Source: Brachybacterium sp042666875 (GTDB taxonomy: Bacteria; Actinomycetota; Actinomycetes; Actinomycetales; Dermabacteraceae). From it: 64,000 nucleotides of DNA. The first letter of the stretch is position 1. Every line of letters starts with the position of its first letter. Below the pieces are notes generated by a model. The model ran no database searches. It was given only the letters and a program-made list of their open reading frames with translations, and had not been told where the DNA came from. The position numbers and the translations under genes were made by a program. The stretch spans positions 62,001 to 126,000 of the forward strand of contig NZ_JBHTCX010000005.1 of assembly GCF_042666875.1 (NCBI RefSeq), given 5' to 3'. This document shows, piece after piece, positions 51,401 through 60,206 of this stretch.

Positions 51401-52216
51401 TCAGGCGCCGGGGGCCCGGCCGTCGCGCGACTCCTCGGGCTCGTCCCCGCGCCGGCCGCTGTCGGCATCGCCGTCCGTATCGCCGTGCTCGGGCATTGGC
51501 CGGATCTCGCGGCGCATCCGCTCCATGCGGGCATCGAGATCGGTGGCCACGCGGGCGGCGTCGTCGAGCTCCGCACGCAGGTGGGCCGGGAGCTGCCGGC
51601 GGTACTTGTAGGAGAGCTTGTGCTCGGTGCTGGCCCAGAAGTCCATGGCGATCGTGCGCAGCTGCATCTCCACCGGCACATGCTCGGTGTGCTCGGAGAG
51701 GAAGACGGGCACGCGCACCAGCAGGTGCAGCGAGCGGTACCCGTTGGGCTTCGGCTCGGCGATGTAGTCCTTGACCGTGAGCACCTCGAGATCCGGCTGC
51801 CGGCTGAGCATGTCCGCGATCCAGTACACGTCCGAGACGAAGCTGCAGGTGATGCGGATCCCGGCGATGTCGTGGACCCGTTCCCGGATGGCCGCGATGG
51901 TCATGTCGCCGCCGGTGCGGACGGCCTTCTCCAGGAGGCTCTCGGTCGACTTCAGGCGCGAGCGGACGTGCTCGATGGGGCTGTAGTCGTGGATCTGCTC
52001 GAACTCCTGGCGCAGCACGTTGACCTTCGTCTCGACCTCGTCGATGCCGAACTGGTAGTGCATCCGCAGCCTGGTGAACTCCTGGTGGACCTGCTGGAGC
52101 TGCGCGGTCAGGAGCTCTGGATCGTCCTGGCTCTGCAGCACGCGGTCCTGCCGCGCACGCACGAGGTCGCGCACCGTCTCGGTGGGGTCGTCGGCGCCCG
52201 GGTCCAGCTGTTCCAT
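51401..52216 (-). CDS. Small alarmone synthetase ((p)ppGpp synthetase, RelA/SpoT domain)
   Basis: 271 residues. It has a synthetase domain only, with no HD hydrolase or ACT/TGS region: ERVHDIAGIRITCSFVSDVYW, VKDYIAEPKPNGYRSLHLLV (substrate-binding Tyr) and VEMQLRTIAMDFWASTEHKLSYKY. The C-terminal tail is acidic and low complexity. It makes (p)ppGpp from ATP and GTP or GDP, probably in stress. It stands between an epimerase and the C1 genes and is not obviously part of either. Confidence 0.92.
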   Translation of the reverse strand: MEQLDPGADDPTETVRDLVRARQDRVLQSQDDPELLTAQLQQVHQEFTRLRMHYQFGIDEVETKVNVLRQEFEQIHDYSPIEHVRSRLKSTESLLEKAVRTGGDMTIAAIRERVHDIAGIRITCSFVSDVYWIADMLSRQPDLEVLTVKDYIAEPKPNGYRSLHLLVRVPVFLSEHTEHVPVEMQLRTIAMDFWASTEHKLSYKYRRQLPAHLRAELDDAARVATDLDARMERMRREIRPMPEHGDTDGDADSGRRGDEPEESRDGRAPGA

Positions 52217-52319
52217 CCACGTGGTCCCTTCGGGGGAGGTCTGAGCCCTCCCGACCCTGCCAGATCCGCCTGAGCGAGTGGTGGGACGGTCCCGGTCGCC
52301 GCGTCGATGGGGACGCCGC

Positions 52320-53138
52320 TCAGCTCGCGGGCCGCCTCTGCTCAGGGCTTTGACCGGCCCACCATGTGCCCGTGGTCTCCAGCGAGTTGAACGTGTACAC
52401 GTGCAGGCCCTCGAGCCGCAGAGCCGGATCCTCGAACGCCGGGGCCAGCTCGGTCAGCAGCGCATCGGGGCTCCAGGACCCCGGACCCAGCAGGTGCCGG
52501 ATCCCGGATCGGTGGCTGCCCAGCAGGCGCAGCGATGGCCCGACGCCGACCTTGCCCGCGATCCGCAGCAGCCGTTTCATGCCCGTCGGCGCCGCCACCC
52601 CGGGACGCACCGGCAGCTCGATGCCGTGCTCACGGACCTGCCGCGTCCAGCGCAGCAGCGGCTGCGCGGAGAAGCACATCTGGGTGACCAGGTAGGAAGC
52701 GGTGGCCGCCTTCTCCTGGAGCAGACGTATCGCCTCCTCCTCGTCGACGAACGGGTGGCCCTCCGGATGCGCGCCCACGCCCGCCGTGAACCCGTGCCCG
52801 GTGCCGGCCATCGCGGCCAGCAGGTCCGAGGCCCCGGTGAAGCTCCCGGCGGGCTCGGCCGCGTCCCCGGCGATGACGAACACCTCCCCGATCCCGTCGG
52901 ACTCCAGGCCCGTCAGGATCGTCTCCAGAGCGGACTCGCCCGGCACCTGCCGCGCGGCCAGATGCGGGATGGCGGTGAATCCGAGAGAGGAGAGTTCCCG
53001 CGCCGTGGCCAGCGTCGCCTCCAGGCCGTGGCGCCCCGAGGCCGTCACGGTCACCCGCGAACCGGCCGGCAGCTGCCGGGCCGCCTCCTCGGCGACGCCC
53101 GGCAGCGGGATCACCTCGAACTGCGGGGCGTCCGTCAT
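52320..53138 (-). CDS. Methylenetetrahydrofolate reductase-like
   Basis: 272 residues from the ATG at 53138. The barrel pattern is MetF-like: VTVTASGRHGLEATLATAREL, FTAIPHLAARQV, EVFVIAGDAAEPAGSF, ATASYLVTQMCFSAQPLLRW and IELPVRPGVAAPTG. It differs from housekeeping MetF and is closer to the MetF-like proteins found beside THF-dependent demethylases (inferred). It would interconvert 5-methyl- and 5,10-methylene-THF. Located 25 bases after the DmdA-like gene, likely one operon. Confidence 0.8.
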   Translation of the reverse strand: MTDAPQFEVIPLPGVAEEAARQLPAGSRVTVTASGRHGLEATLATARELSSLGFTAIPHLAARQVPGESALETILTGLESDGIGEVFVIAGDAAEPAGSFTGASDLLAAMAGTGHGFTAGVGAHPEGHPFVDEEEAIRLLQEKAATASYLVTQMCFSAQPLLRWTRQVREHGIELPVRPGVAAPTGMKRLLRIAGKVGVGPSLRLLGSHRSGIRHLLGPGSWSPDALLTELAPAFEDPALRLEGLHVYTFNSLETTGTWWAGQSPEQRRPAS

Positions 53139-53163
53139 GGCCGCCGGCCACGGCGCGGAACTC

Positions 53164-54402
53164 TCAGGCTGCTGTGGCGCCACTGCCGGACAGCTCCTTG
53201 ACGTCGCTCTTGGGCAGCTCCTTCGTCGGGTCGATGAACGGCTTGGGCACCACCACGGCTGCGACGGGCTCGGAATCCGAGACGCCTCCGGCCCCGGTGG
53301 GTTCGCCGGTCTGGACGGTGAACTCGGTGCCCAGGTCCGAGAGTCCGGCCGGGACCAGTGCGAGGCCGATGTTCTTGCCCAGGCGCGGCGAGTGGCAGGC
53401 GGAGGTGACCTCGCCGACCCGTTCGCCGTCGTGATGGACGGGGAAGCGATCGATCATCGACCCGTCGTTGTACGAGCCCAGCTCCGGGCCGGCGATCTCG
53501 AGGCCGACGAGCTTGCGCTTCGGCCCCTCGGCCTTGATCCGGGTCAGGGCCTGCTTCCCGATGAAGTCCGCCTCCTGGTTCAGGTCGACCATCCAGTCGT
53601 AGCCCATGCCGACCTCGAAGGGGTTGGTACCCACGGTGATATCCGCACCGTGGGCGAGCATGCCGCCCTCGATGCGACGGATATGGCAGGGGCCGATCAC
53701 CTTCATGCCGTAGGGCTCACCGGCCTCCCAGACCAGCTCCCACAGCCGCTCGGCATCACGGGAGGCGTTGTGGACGTAGATCTCGTAGCCGATCTCGCCG
53801 GTGTACCCGGTGCGCGAGACGGTCACGTCGATCCCGTCGATCTGGAAGTCGTGGAGGTAGTAGTACTTGATGTCGGCGACGGCGTCCCCGAGCAGATCCC
53901 GCAGCACGGCGTAGGACTTCGGGCCCTGGACCTGGACGGGACCGACGTCGATCTCCTCGATCTGCACGTCCATCCCGGCGTAGGTGGCGACGCCGCGGGC
54001 CCACAGCAGGATGTCGCTGTCGGCGAGGGAGAGCCAGAAGCGGTTCTCCTCGACCCGCAGCAGCACGGGGTCGTTGAGGATGCCGCCGTGCTGGTCGGTG
54101 AGGAAGACGTACTTGCACTGACCGACCTTGCACTTCGACAGGTCACGCGTGACGAGCAGGTTCGTGAAATCGAAGGCGTCCGGCCCGGAGATCTCGATCT
54201 GCCTCTCGACGCCGACGTCCCAGAGGGTGACGCCCTCCAGGAGCGCCCAGTACTCGGCGACCGGGTCGCCGTAGTGGCGGGGGTGGTAGGTGTGGTTGTA
54301 GACGCTGTACTTCGCGACCCCGTGACGCCTCGATGCGTAGAAGAACGGGGACTTGCGAAGACGCGGGTAGAGCAGCATGCCTGGGTTCTGGTTCACGGTC
54401 AT
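53164..54402 (-). CDS. THF-dependent demethylase/aminomethyltransferase (GcvT/DmdA-like)
   Basis: 412 residues from the ATG at 54402, with GGAGG upstream. It shows the GcvT fold: LWDVGVERQIEISGPDAFDF, CKVGQCKYVFLTDQHGGILNDPVLL, FWLSLADSDILLWARGV and RTGYTGEIGYEIYVH. The pattern YSVYNHTYHPRHYG...DLSKCKVGQC and SLADSDILLWA matches DMSP demethylase DmdA more than the glycine-cleavage T protein. It would pass a methyl group to THF; the donor is unknown. The upstream operator and IclR gene point to substrate-responsive control. Confidence 0.8.
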   Translation of the reverse strand: MTVNQNPGMLLYPRLRKSPFFYASRRHGVAKYSVYNHTYHPRHYGDPVAEYWALLEGVTLWDVGVERQIEISGPDAFDFTNLLVTRDLSKCKVGQCKYVFLTDQHGGILNDPVLLRVEENRFWLSLADSDILLWARGVATYAGMDVQIEEIDVGPVQVQGPKSYAVLRDLLGDAVADIKYYYLHDFQIDGIDVTVSRTGYTGEIGYEIYVHNASRDAERLWELVWEAGEPYGMKVIGPCHIRRIEGGMLAHGADITVGTNPFEVGMGYDWMVDLNQEADFIGKQALTRIKAEGPKRKLVGLEIAGPELGSYNDGSMIDRFPVHHDGERVGEVTSACHSPRLGKNIGLALVPAGLSDLGTEFTVQTGEPTGAGGVSDSEPVAAVVVPKPFIDPTKELPKSDVKELSGSGATAA

Positions 54403-54447
54403 CGTGTGCCTCCAATATGCGTCCGTACTCCACTGTGACACCATGGA

Positions 54448-54479
54448 TGCGCTATACGCAATGCTTTGCGTATAGCGCA
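54448..54479. promoter_or_regulatory. 14-bp-arm inverted repeat: probable IclR operator
   Basis: TGCGCTATACGCAA (54448-54461) and its perfect complement (54466-54479) flank TGCT. It lies 46 bases upstream of the demethylase start and 72 bases upstream of the IclR gene, between the two divergent genes. Its length and AT-rich core suit a dimer-of-dimers IclR regulator controlling both genes. Confidence 0.85.
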
Positions 54480-54551
54480 ACGATCGCGGCGACGTCGGTC
54501 GGACGGGCGCTGCGAGCAGGCCGTATCAGCAGGAGGGATGGAAGGAATCGC

Positions 54552-55325
54552 ATGCCGGGAACGGGAACGGTGCAGTCGGTCGAACGAGCGGCGCAGGTGC
54601 TGGAGATCCTTGCGCGCGACGGGCAGTCGGGCGTGGGGCAGATCGCGCGCGAGCTCGACGTCCACGTCTCCACGGCGTCGCGCCTGCTGGGGGCGCTGGA
54701 GAATCATGACCTGGTCGAACGTTCCGAAGCGGGCTCCGTCGTGCAGCTCGGGGTCGGCGTGCTGCGGCTGGCGGCCTCGACCCGCTCCGGGCTGGACCTC
54801 ACCGACCAGGCGGGCCCGGTGTGCGACGCGCTGGCCGAAGAGCTCGGCGAGACGGTCAACCTCGCCGTCTACCGCTCCGGATCCGCCGTGAATCTCTACC
54901 AGGCGGAAGGGACCCGGACGGTCGCGCTGCACAACTGGGTCGGAGGACGGACGGTCCTGCACGCCACCTCCAGCGGGAAGATGCTGCTGGCTCATCTGCC
55001 TCGCGACGAGTCCGAGCCCTTGATCGCCGCCGACCTGGAGCGCTTCACCGAGCGCACCATCACCGCGCCCGACCTGCTGCGGCGGGAACTGCGGATCATC
55101 CGCGAGCGCGGCTGGGCTCAGGCCGTCGAGGAGTTCGAAGACGGGCTGAACGCCGTCGCGGCCCCGATCTACGGCCCCGAGGGCACCGTGATCGCCGCGC
55201 TCTCGGCCGCGGGGCCGACGTACCGGCTCGCCCCGGACGAGCTGCCCGCTGCCGCCGAGACCCTGCTGGGCGGGGCCCGGGAGATCTCCCGACGGCTCGG
55301 GCACCGGGTGGAGGTCACCGGCTGA
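54552..55325 (+). CDS. IclR family transcriptional regulator
   Basis: 257 residues from the ATG at 54552, with GAAGGA upstream. N-terminal winged helix (SVERAAQVLEILARDGQSGVGQIARELDVHVSTASRLLGAL) and C-terminal effector domain (GETVNLAVYRSG, HATSSGKMLLAHLP, NAVAAPIYGPEG). Divergent from the demethylase gene with the operator between them, so it is probably the local regulator. The effector is not known. Confidence 0.94.
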   Translation: MPGTGTVQSVERAAQVLEILARDGQSGVGQIARELDVHVSTASRLLGALENHDLVERSEAGSVVQLGVGVLRLAASTRSGLDLTDQAGPVCDALAEELGETVNLAVYRSGSAVNLYQAEGTRTVALHNWVGGRTVLHATSSGKMLLAHLPRDESEPLIAADLERFTERTITAPDLLRRELRIIRERGWAQAVEEFEDGLNAVAAPIYGPEGTVIAALSAAGPTYRLAPDELPAAAETLLGGAREISRRLGHRVEVTG

Positions 55326-55353
55326 GACGAGGAGTGCCCTCTGCGTGCCGCAC

Positions 55354-57870
55354 TCAGGCCTTCATCCGGGTGTCCTCGGGGTCGAACGGGGGCGTGCGCC
55401 CTACGGTCAGCACCGAGACCGGGTGATGACCGCCGAGATACTCCACCTGCAGCCGCGTCCCCTCGCTGGCCAGCTCCGGCGGCAGGTAGGCCATCAGCAG
55501 ATAGCGGCCCAGCGACGGTGCCGGGCCGGCGGAGGTGACGTAGGAGCGCCGCCCGCGGGCGTCGACGATCGGGGCGCCGTCCGGCGTGAGGACGGGCTCG
55601 CTGCCGGTCATGAAGCGCGGTGGCGTCCCGTCGGCCGGTGGCTCGAGGGCGAGGGTGCACAGTGTGGCCGCCGGGCCGCTCTCGCGTGCCTCGAGGTAGG
55701 CCTGCTTGCCCACGAAATCCGGTCGCTTGACCTTCGGCAGTGCCAGCCCGGCCTCGACCGGGTCGTACTCCGCCGTGAGCTCGGCTCCCATCAGTCGGTA
55801 GGCCTTCTCCATGCGGCCCGTGGTGCCGTACACCCCGATGCCTGCGGGACGGACTCCGTGCTCCTGGCCGGCCTCGAACAGCATGTCCCACAGGCGCAGA
55901 CCGTGCTCGCTGGGGACATGGATCTCCCAGCCGAACTCGCCGACGTAGGAGATCCGCAGCATCGAGACGGGCACCGAGCCGAGCTCGACGTCCTGCGAGG
56001 TGCCGAAGCCGAAGGCGGCGTCGGACAGATCATGTGTCGTCAGCGACGAGACCAGCGCCCGTGCCCGCGGGCCCCAGACACCGACCGTGCTGAGGGCCGA
56101 GGTCCGGTCCTCCAGGTGCACGCTGCCGTCGGCCGGCAGGTGATCGCGCAGCCACTTCAGATCCCTGCTGCCCTCGGCGCCGCCGGTGATCACCCGGAAC
56201 TCCTCGGGCCCGCGGCGCACGATGGTGAGGTCACAGCGGAACCCGCCGGCGGGGGTGAGCATGGGGGTGTAGACCACGCGCCCGACCTGCACGTCGACCT
56301 TCGCCATCGCGAGGTGTTCGAGAAGGGCGAGGGCGCCGGGCCCGGAGACATCGAAGATGGCGAAGGCGCCGAGGTCGATCATCGCGACCCGCTCGCGCAT
56401 CGCCAGGTGCTCGGCCTCGATGATCGGGGACCACCACCGCGCGTCCCACTCGCTGTCGCGCCGGGTGATCTGCCCGGCGTACTCCTCGACCAGGTCGGCG
56501 TTGGAGGAGTACCACTGCGGTCGCTCCCACCCCGCGGCCTCGAAGTACTCGGCCCCCAGCGCGTCGGTGCGCGGATGGAACGGACTGGTGCGCAGGGGGC
56601 GATCGGAGAGCCATTGCTCCCGGGGATGGCTGATGCCGTAGATCTTCGGGAAGCCCTCCGCGGCGCGCGCGAGCACGTGGGCCTGGGTGCGGGCGGCGGG
56701 GTGGAAGCGGGCGATGTCGGATCCGTGATGGTCGATCTCGCTGACGCCGTCGGTGATCAGCTCGGCGAGCATGCGGCCCACCCCGGCGCCTTCCTTGATC
56801 CACACGGCCGCCGCCGACCACAGCCCGCGCACCTCCGGGGTCTCGCCGACCAGCGCGCCGCCGTCGGGTGTCACCGACAGCAGCCCGTTCAGGGCCGATT
56901 GACGGGGCGGCTCGGGGGCGGTCAGCAGCTGAGGGAACATCTCCCGTGCGTGCTCGAGCTGCTGGGTGAAATCCACCTCGGTGAACGGGAAGGAGGTCGG
57001 GGAGGCCTGACCCGGCGCTCCGTAGGGCGGGATCTCCTCGGGACGGTGCAGCAGCGGCCGGTGCGCGTAGGAGCCGATCTCGAGGTCGGGCCCGCGCTGG
57101 CGCTCGTACATCAGGCAGTCCATGTCCCGCAGCAGCGGGAAGCTGATCCACTCCTCGCTGCGCTCGAGCTCGGGGATGGGGCCGACGTCGATCATCTGGT
57201 GCACGGCCGGGGTGAGCGGGATCGATGCCCCGGCCAGCGCGGCGATCCGTGGACTCCAGACGCCGCAGGCCACGACGACGAGCTCGGTCTCGATCTCGCC
57301 GCGGTCGGTGACGACGCGTTCGACCCGGCCGGAGGTGACCTGGATGTCGGTCACCTCGGTCTCGGGACAGACGGTCAGCGCGCCGAGATCCTCCGCGTAC
57401 TGGCGGAAGAGGGCGCCGGCGGCCAGCGGGTCGACGATCGCGCCGGTGGGCGTGTGGAACCCTCCGATCAGGAGGTCCGCGTTGCAGTACGGTACGAGTT
57501 CCTGGATCTCGGCCGGGCTGATCAGATGCGCCTCGACGCCCCAGGATCTCGCCGAGGTCATGCGGCGGGTGAGCTCCTGCATCCGTTCCTGGCTGCGGGC
57601 GACCTCGATGCCGCCGCAGATCGAGAGCACGCCGAGCTCCTCGTACTGCCGCAGCGAGTCCACCGTCAGGTCGGTGACCTCCTTGGAGTGGTCGACGGGG
57701 AAGACGAAGTTCGAGGCGTGCCCCGTCGAGCCGCCCGGGTCCGGCAGGGGACCCTTGTCGATCTGGACGATGTTGCGCCATCCGAGGTCGGCGAGATGCC
57801 GGACAGCGGCATTGCCCACCACCCCGGCCCCGATGACGACGATGTCTGCGCGGTCCGGCAACTGTGCCAT
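55354..57870 (-). CDS. FAD-dependent oxidoreductase/GcvT fusion (dimethylglycine or sarcosine dehydrogenase-like)
   Basis: 838 residues. The N-terminal DAO domain (about 1-380) has IVVIGAGVVGNAAVRHLADL and a GGSTGHASNF segment, where the His of covalent-FAD dehydrogenases sits. A linker follows, then a GcvT domain (about 430-820) with FAIFDVSGPGALALLEHLAM, SYVGEFGWEIHVPSE and PDFVGKQAYLEARE. It oxidises N-methyl groups and passes one-carbon units to THF. The DmdA-like and MetF-like genes lie just beyond the IclR gene, so all three may serve one methyl-catabolic route. GntR lies divergent. Confidence 0.88.
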   Translation of the reverse strand: MAQLPDRADIVVIGAGVVGNAAVRHLADLGWRNIVQIDKGPLPDPGGSTGHASNFVFPVDHSKEVTDLTVDSLRQYEELGVLSICGGIEVARSQERMQELTRRMTSARSWGVEAHLISPAEIQELVPYCNADLLIGGFHTPTGAIVDPLAAGALFRQYAEDLGALTVCPETEVTDIQVTSGRVERVVTDRGEIETELVVVACGVWSPRIAALAGASIPLTPAVHQMIDVGPIPELERSEEWISFPLLRDMDCLMYERQRGPDLEIGSYAHRPLLHRPEEIPPYGAPGQASPTSFPFTEVDFTQQLEHAREMFPQLLTAPEPPRQSALNGLLSVTPDGGALVGETPEVRGLWSAAAVWIKEGAGVGRMLAELITDGVSEIDHHGSDIARFHPAARTQAHVLARAAEGFPKIYGISHPREQWLSDRPLRTSPFHPRTDALGAEYFEAAGWERPQWYSSNADLVEEYAGQITRRDSEWDARWWSPIIEAEHLAMRERVAMIDLGAFAIFDVSGPGALALLEHLAMAKVDVQVGRVVYTPMLTPAGGFRCDLTIVRRGPEEFRVITGGAEGSRDLKWLRDHLPADGSVHLEDRTSALSTVGVWGPRARALVSSLTTHDLSDAAFGFGTSQDVELGSVPVSMLRISYVGEFGWEIHVPSEHGLRLWDMLFEAGQEHGVRPAGIGVYGTTGRMEKAYRLMGAELTAEYDPVEAGLALPKVKRPDFVGKQAYLEARESGPAATLCTLALEPPADGTPPRFMTGSEPVLTPDGAPIVDARGRRSYVTSAGPAPSLGRYLLMAYLPPELASEGTRLQVEYLGGHHPVSVLTVGRTPPFDPEDTRMKA

Positions 57871-57904
57871 GGCGTCCTCCCGAACTCTCCGTGGGTATCC
57901 TCAA

Positions 57905-57912
57905 GATATATC
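57905..57912. promoter_or_regulatory. AT-rich palindrome in the GntR promoter region
   Basis: GATATATC lies in the 60 bases between the dehydrogenase and GntR starts, within TCAAGATATATCAG. GntR/FCD operators are often short AT-rich palindromes, so autoregulation is possible. Confidence 0.4.
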
Positions 57913-57930
57913 AGCGAGGGGAGTGACGCC

Positions 57931-58671
57931 ATGGGGTCGGACGACGAAGACCGCGACGACCACGACCGCGACGGTCGGGACGGGGCGCTCGACGGCCTGA
58001 CGGTGCTCGTCCCGCCCGGGGTCACCCCGGCGTCGCTGTCACAGATCGCCTACTACCGCATCCGAGATCTGCTGGTCACCCTGGCCCTGCCGCCGGGGTC
58101 CGGGCTCGATGAATCCGAGCTCCGTGACCGGTTGCAGCTGGGCCGGACTCCTGTGCGCGAAGCGGTGCGGCGCCTGGCCGACGAAGGGCTGGTCACCGTC
58201 TATGCCCGTCGCGGGATGGTGGTCGCGCCGGTGGAGGTGCGCGATCTCAAGCACGTCTCCGAGGTGCGGGTCGACCTCGAGGGGCTCGGCGCCCGCCTGG
58301 CGGCCGAGCGGGCCGACGTGGAGGACCGGCGCCTGGCCACGGAGCTGCTGGCGGAGATCGAGCAGGCCCGACATGCCCAGCAGGCCCAGACTATCCGCGC
58401 ACTGATCCGCACCGACCAGCGCGTCCACCACTGCGTCCATCGCGCCACGCACAATCGCTACCTTCAGGACACCCTCGGCACCTACCTCACTCTGAGTCTG
58501 CGCCTCTGGTTCCTCGGCCTGGAACGGGTCCAGCGCCTGGACGAGGCGGTCGACGAGCACGTTGATGTCCTCACCGCGGTGATCGAGGGCGACGCGGACC
58601 GCGCGGAGCAGGCGGCGCGCGCCCACGTCACCGGCTTCTGGCAGGAGATGCGCGAGGTCCTCATCGAGTGA
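57931..58671 (+). CDS. GntR family regulator (FCD domain)
   Basis: 246 residues from the ATG at 57931, with GAGGGGAG upstream. The acidic N-terminus is unusual (SDDEDRDDHDRDGRDG). The winged helix is PASLSQIAYYRIRDLLVTLALPPGSGLDESELRDRLQLGRTPVREAVRRL, given here in parts, and the FCD helices are VHHCVHRATHNRYLQDTLGTYL, with metal-binding His. It is divergent from the FAD dehydrogenase, 60 bases apart, and probably controls it. Confidence 0.93.
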   Translation: MGSDDEDRDDHDRDGRDGALDGLTVLVPPGVTPASLSQIAYYRIRDLLVTLALPPGSGLDESELRDRLQLGRTPVREAVRRLADEGLVTVYARRGMVVAPVEVRDLKHVSEVRVDLEGLGARLAAERADVEDRRLATELLAEIEQARHAQQAQTIRALIRTDQRVHHCVHRATHNRYLQDTLGTYLTLSLRLWFLGLERVQRLDEAVDEHVDVLTAVIEGDADRAEQAARAHVTGFWQEMREVLIE

Positions 58672-58731
58672 CCCGCGCCTCCGGCTCTCATGATCGTCAC
58701 AGCCGTGAGTGCGTGGGCATGGGGCAGGCGG

Positions 58732-59052
58732 TCATATCCGGCGACCGGTCCGGGCCTCCCAGGCTTCGGCCAGCAGCTCCGCCAGCTCGTCCGGACAGAT
58801 ACGCTCGAGGCGCACCAGCACGCTTGCGTGCCCGCGATAGTGCGGCGTGGTGAAGAACGCGGCGGGGTCGGCAGCCAGCAGCACCTCGCGCTGGTCGAGG
58901 TCGGAGCGCCAGCAGACCAGGACGCCGGGTTCCTCGTGCATCCGGGCGAAGATCTTCCCGGCCGCGTAGAAGGCCGGGGTGCCGTACGAGGTCTTCTCGG
59001 TGACCTGCGGCAGCGCCATCGCCAGGCGCCGCACGTCCGATTCGTCGCTCAC
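58732..59052 (-). CDS. MmcQ/YjbR family protein
   Basis: 106 residues. Pattern: VRRLAMALPQVTEKTSYGTPAFYAAGKIFARM, then LVCWRSDLDQREVLLAADPAAFF and GHASVLVRLERICPDELAELLAEAW. This fold (CyaY-like) binds DNA in some homologues; function is unknown. It is followed downstream by nothing on its strand and upstream by a DUF4440 gene. Confidence 0.9.
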   Translation of the reverse strand: MSDESDVRRLAMALPQVTEKTSYGTPAFYAAGKIFARMHEEPGVLVCWRSDLDQREVLLAADPAAFFTTPHYRGHASVLVRLERICPDELAELLAEAWEARTGRRI

Positions 59053-59070
59053 CGGCGGATCCGTTCCGGA

Positions 59071-59451
59071 TCAGGCCTGAGCAGATGTATCGGCGGGGAC
59101 CGGTGTCTGCTGATAGAGGGCGAGCCGCCACCGGCCGTCCCGCCGCGTGTACGTGGAGGACATGAGGGCGTTGAAGGGTGCCTCGTCCCCGCGGAATGCG
59201 AGCGCCGAGTAGACCAGGATCGCTGTCTCCGCACCGGCGCCGATCAGCCGTTCGTCGCGAATCTCGTAGCGGTCCCACGTCGGGGCATCGCGCAGCGAGG
59301 AGATGACGCTCTGCCGGTCGAAGACGTAGCCGTGGGCCAGGATCATGACGCCGTCCTCGGTCATGATCTCGCCGTAGAAGTCCGCCCCGGTGCCGTCGCA
59401 GAGCGCGCCCCAGCCCTGGTGCTCGAGTTCGAGCAGTTCGTCGATGTCCAT
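59071..59451 (-). CDS. DUF4440/NTF2-like protein
   Basis: 126 residues. NTF2-like core: DELLELEHQGWGALCDGTGADFYGEIMTEDGVMI, then SVISSLRDAPTWDRYEI and RRDGRWRLALYQQTPV. No catalytic assignment. It lies 18 bases before the MmcQ-like gene, so the two are probably co-transcribed. Confidence 0.85.
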   Translation of the reverse strand: MDIDELLELEHQGWGALCDGTGADFYGEIMTEDGVMILAHGYVFDRQSVISSLRDAPTWDRYEIRDERLIGAGAETAILVYSALAFRGDEAPFNALMSSTYTRRDGRWRLALYQQTPVPADTSAQA

Positions 59452-59597
59452 GCTTCATCATGGCCGCGCGCGGCACACAACGGCAAGAAGGCGTTCCTGG
59501 TGAGCGCGACGCTGGCGCCGTGAAGGCAGCTTGGGAGCAATCGTGCCGTCCAGAGCGATCTCCGGACGGCACGTTGGACCTGTTTCCGCAGGTCAGA

Positions 59598-59673
59598 TGG
59601 GGTGATCGACGGGATTTGAACCCGCGACCGCCTGGACCACAACCAGGAGCTCTACCAACTGAGCTACGACCAC
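59598..59673 (-). tRNA. tRNA-His (GUG)
   Basis: 76 nt including an encoded CCA (59598-59600). The acceptor GTGGTCG pairs with CGATCAC (one G-U), the anticodon loop reads TTGTGGT (GUG), and the T-arm is GGGTTCAAATCCC. The discriminator is C and the base before the 5' end is G, as expected for His. Confidence 0.95.
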
Positions 59674-59801
59674 CATGTGCGAACCGTGGCCCGCAACGAG
59701 AGACGAGCATACCGTCTCCGAGCCTCGAACACCGCCTCCAGAGCGCCGGTGAGCATGTGAGACGCATTGCACCGGGCGTTCACGGGGCGGAGACTGCATC
59801 C

Positions 59802-60152
59802 ATGATCGTTGCCTTCTCCATCCAGCCCACCGGTGAACCCTCCGACCCCGCCATCGCACGCCGGCTCACCGACGACGCCGACAGTGCCAGCGTCCACGAT
59901 GCCGTGGCCGCCGCCGTGCGCATCGTGCGCGACTCCGGCCTCCCGCATCGCACCTCCTCGATGTTCACCGAGATCGAGGGCGAGTGGGACGAGGTGATGG
60001 ATGTCGTGCGGCGCGCCACCGACGAGGCCGCTCGCTACGGCTCCCGCGTCTCGTTGGTGCTCAAGGCGGATATCCGTCCCGGCCGCACCGGTGAGCTCGA
60101 CGGGAAGATCGATCGCCTCCAGACGGCCATCGACCGGCTCGACGAGAGCTGA
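59802..60152 (+). CDS. Thiamine-binding/MTH1187 family protein
   Basis: 116 residues from the ATG at 59802. Pattern: MIVAFSIQPTGEP, VHDAVAAAVRIVRDSGLPHRTSSMFTEIEGEWDEVMDVV, SLVLKADIRPGRTGELDGKI. This fits the DUF77/MTH1187 fold (βαββαβ), whose members bind thiamine or its derivatives. The role is inferred. It converges with the Orn-AGE gene. Confidence 0.88.
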   Translation: MIVAFSIQPTGEPSDPAIARRLTDDADSASVHDAVAAAVRIVRDSGLPHRTSSMFTEIEGEWDEVMDVVRRATDEAARYGSRVSLVLKADIRPGRTGELDGKIDRLQTAIDRLDES

Positions 60153-60178
60153 GACGACGCCGCCGGAGCGGCGTCGTC
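60153..60178. terminator. Bidirectional terminator
   Basis: An 11-bp perfect stem (GACGACGCCGC at 60153-60163, complement 60168-60178) with a 4-base loop, right at the stop of the thiamine-binding gene and before the convergent Orn-AGE gene end. Confidence 0.88.
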
Positions 60179-60206
60179 CTGTCGAGCGGCTAGCGCAGCG
60201 ACCGGC

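Noticed and set aside
55345..57930. N-terminal extension of the GntR gene to over 1100 codons
   Set aside because: The extension is antisense to the FAD dehydrogenase; the GntR protein has its own SD and start at 57931.
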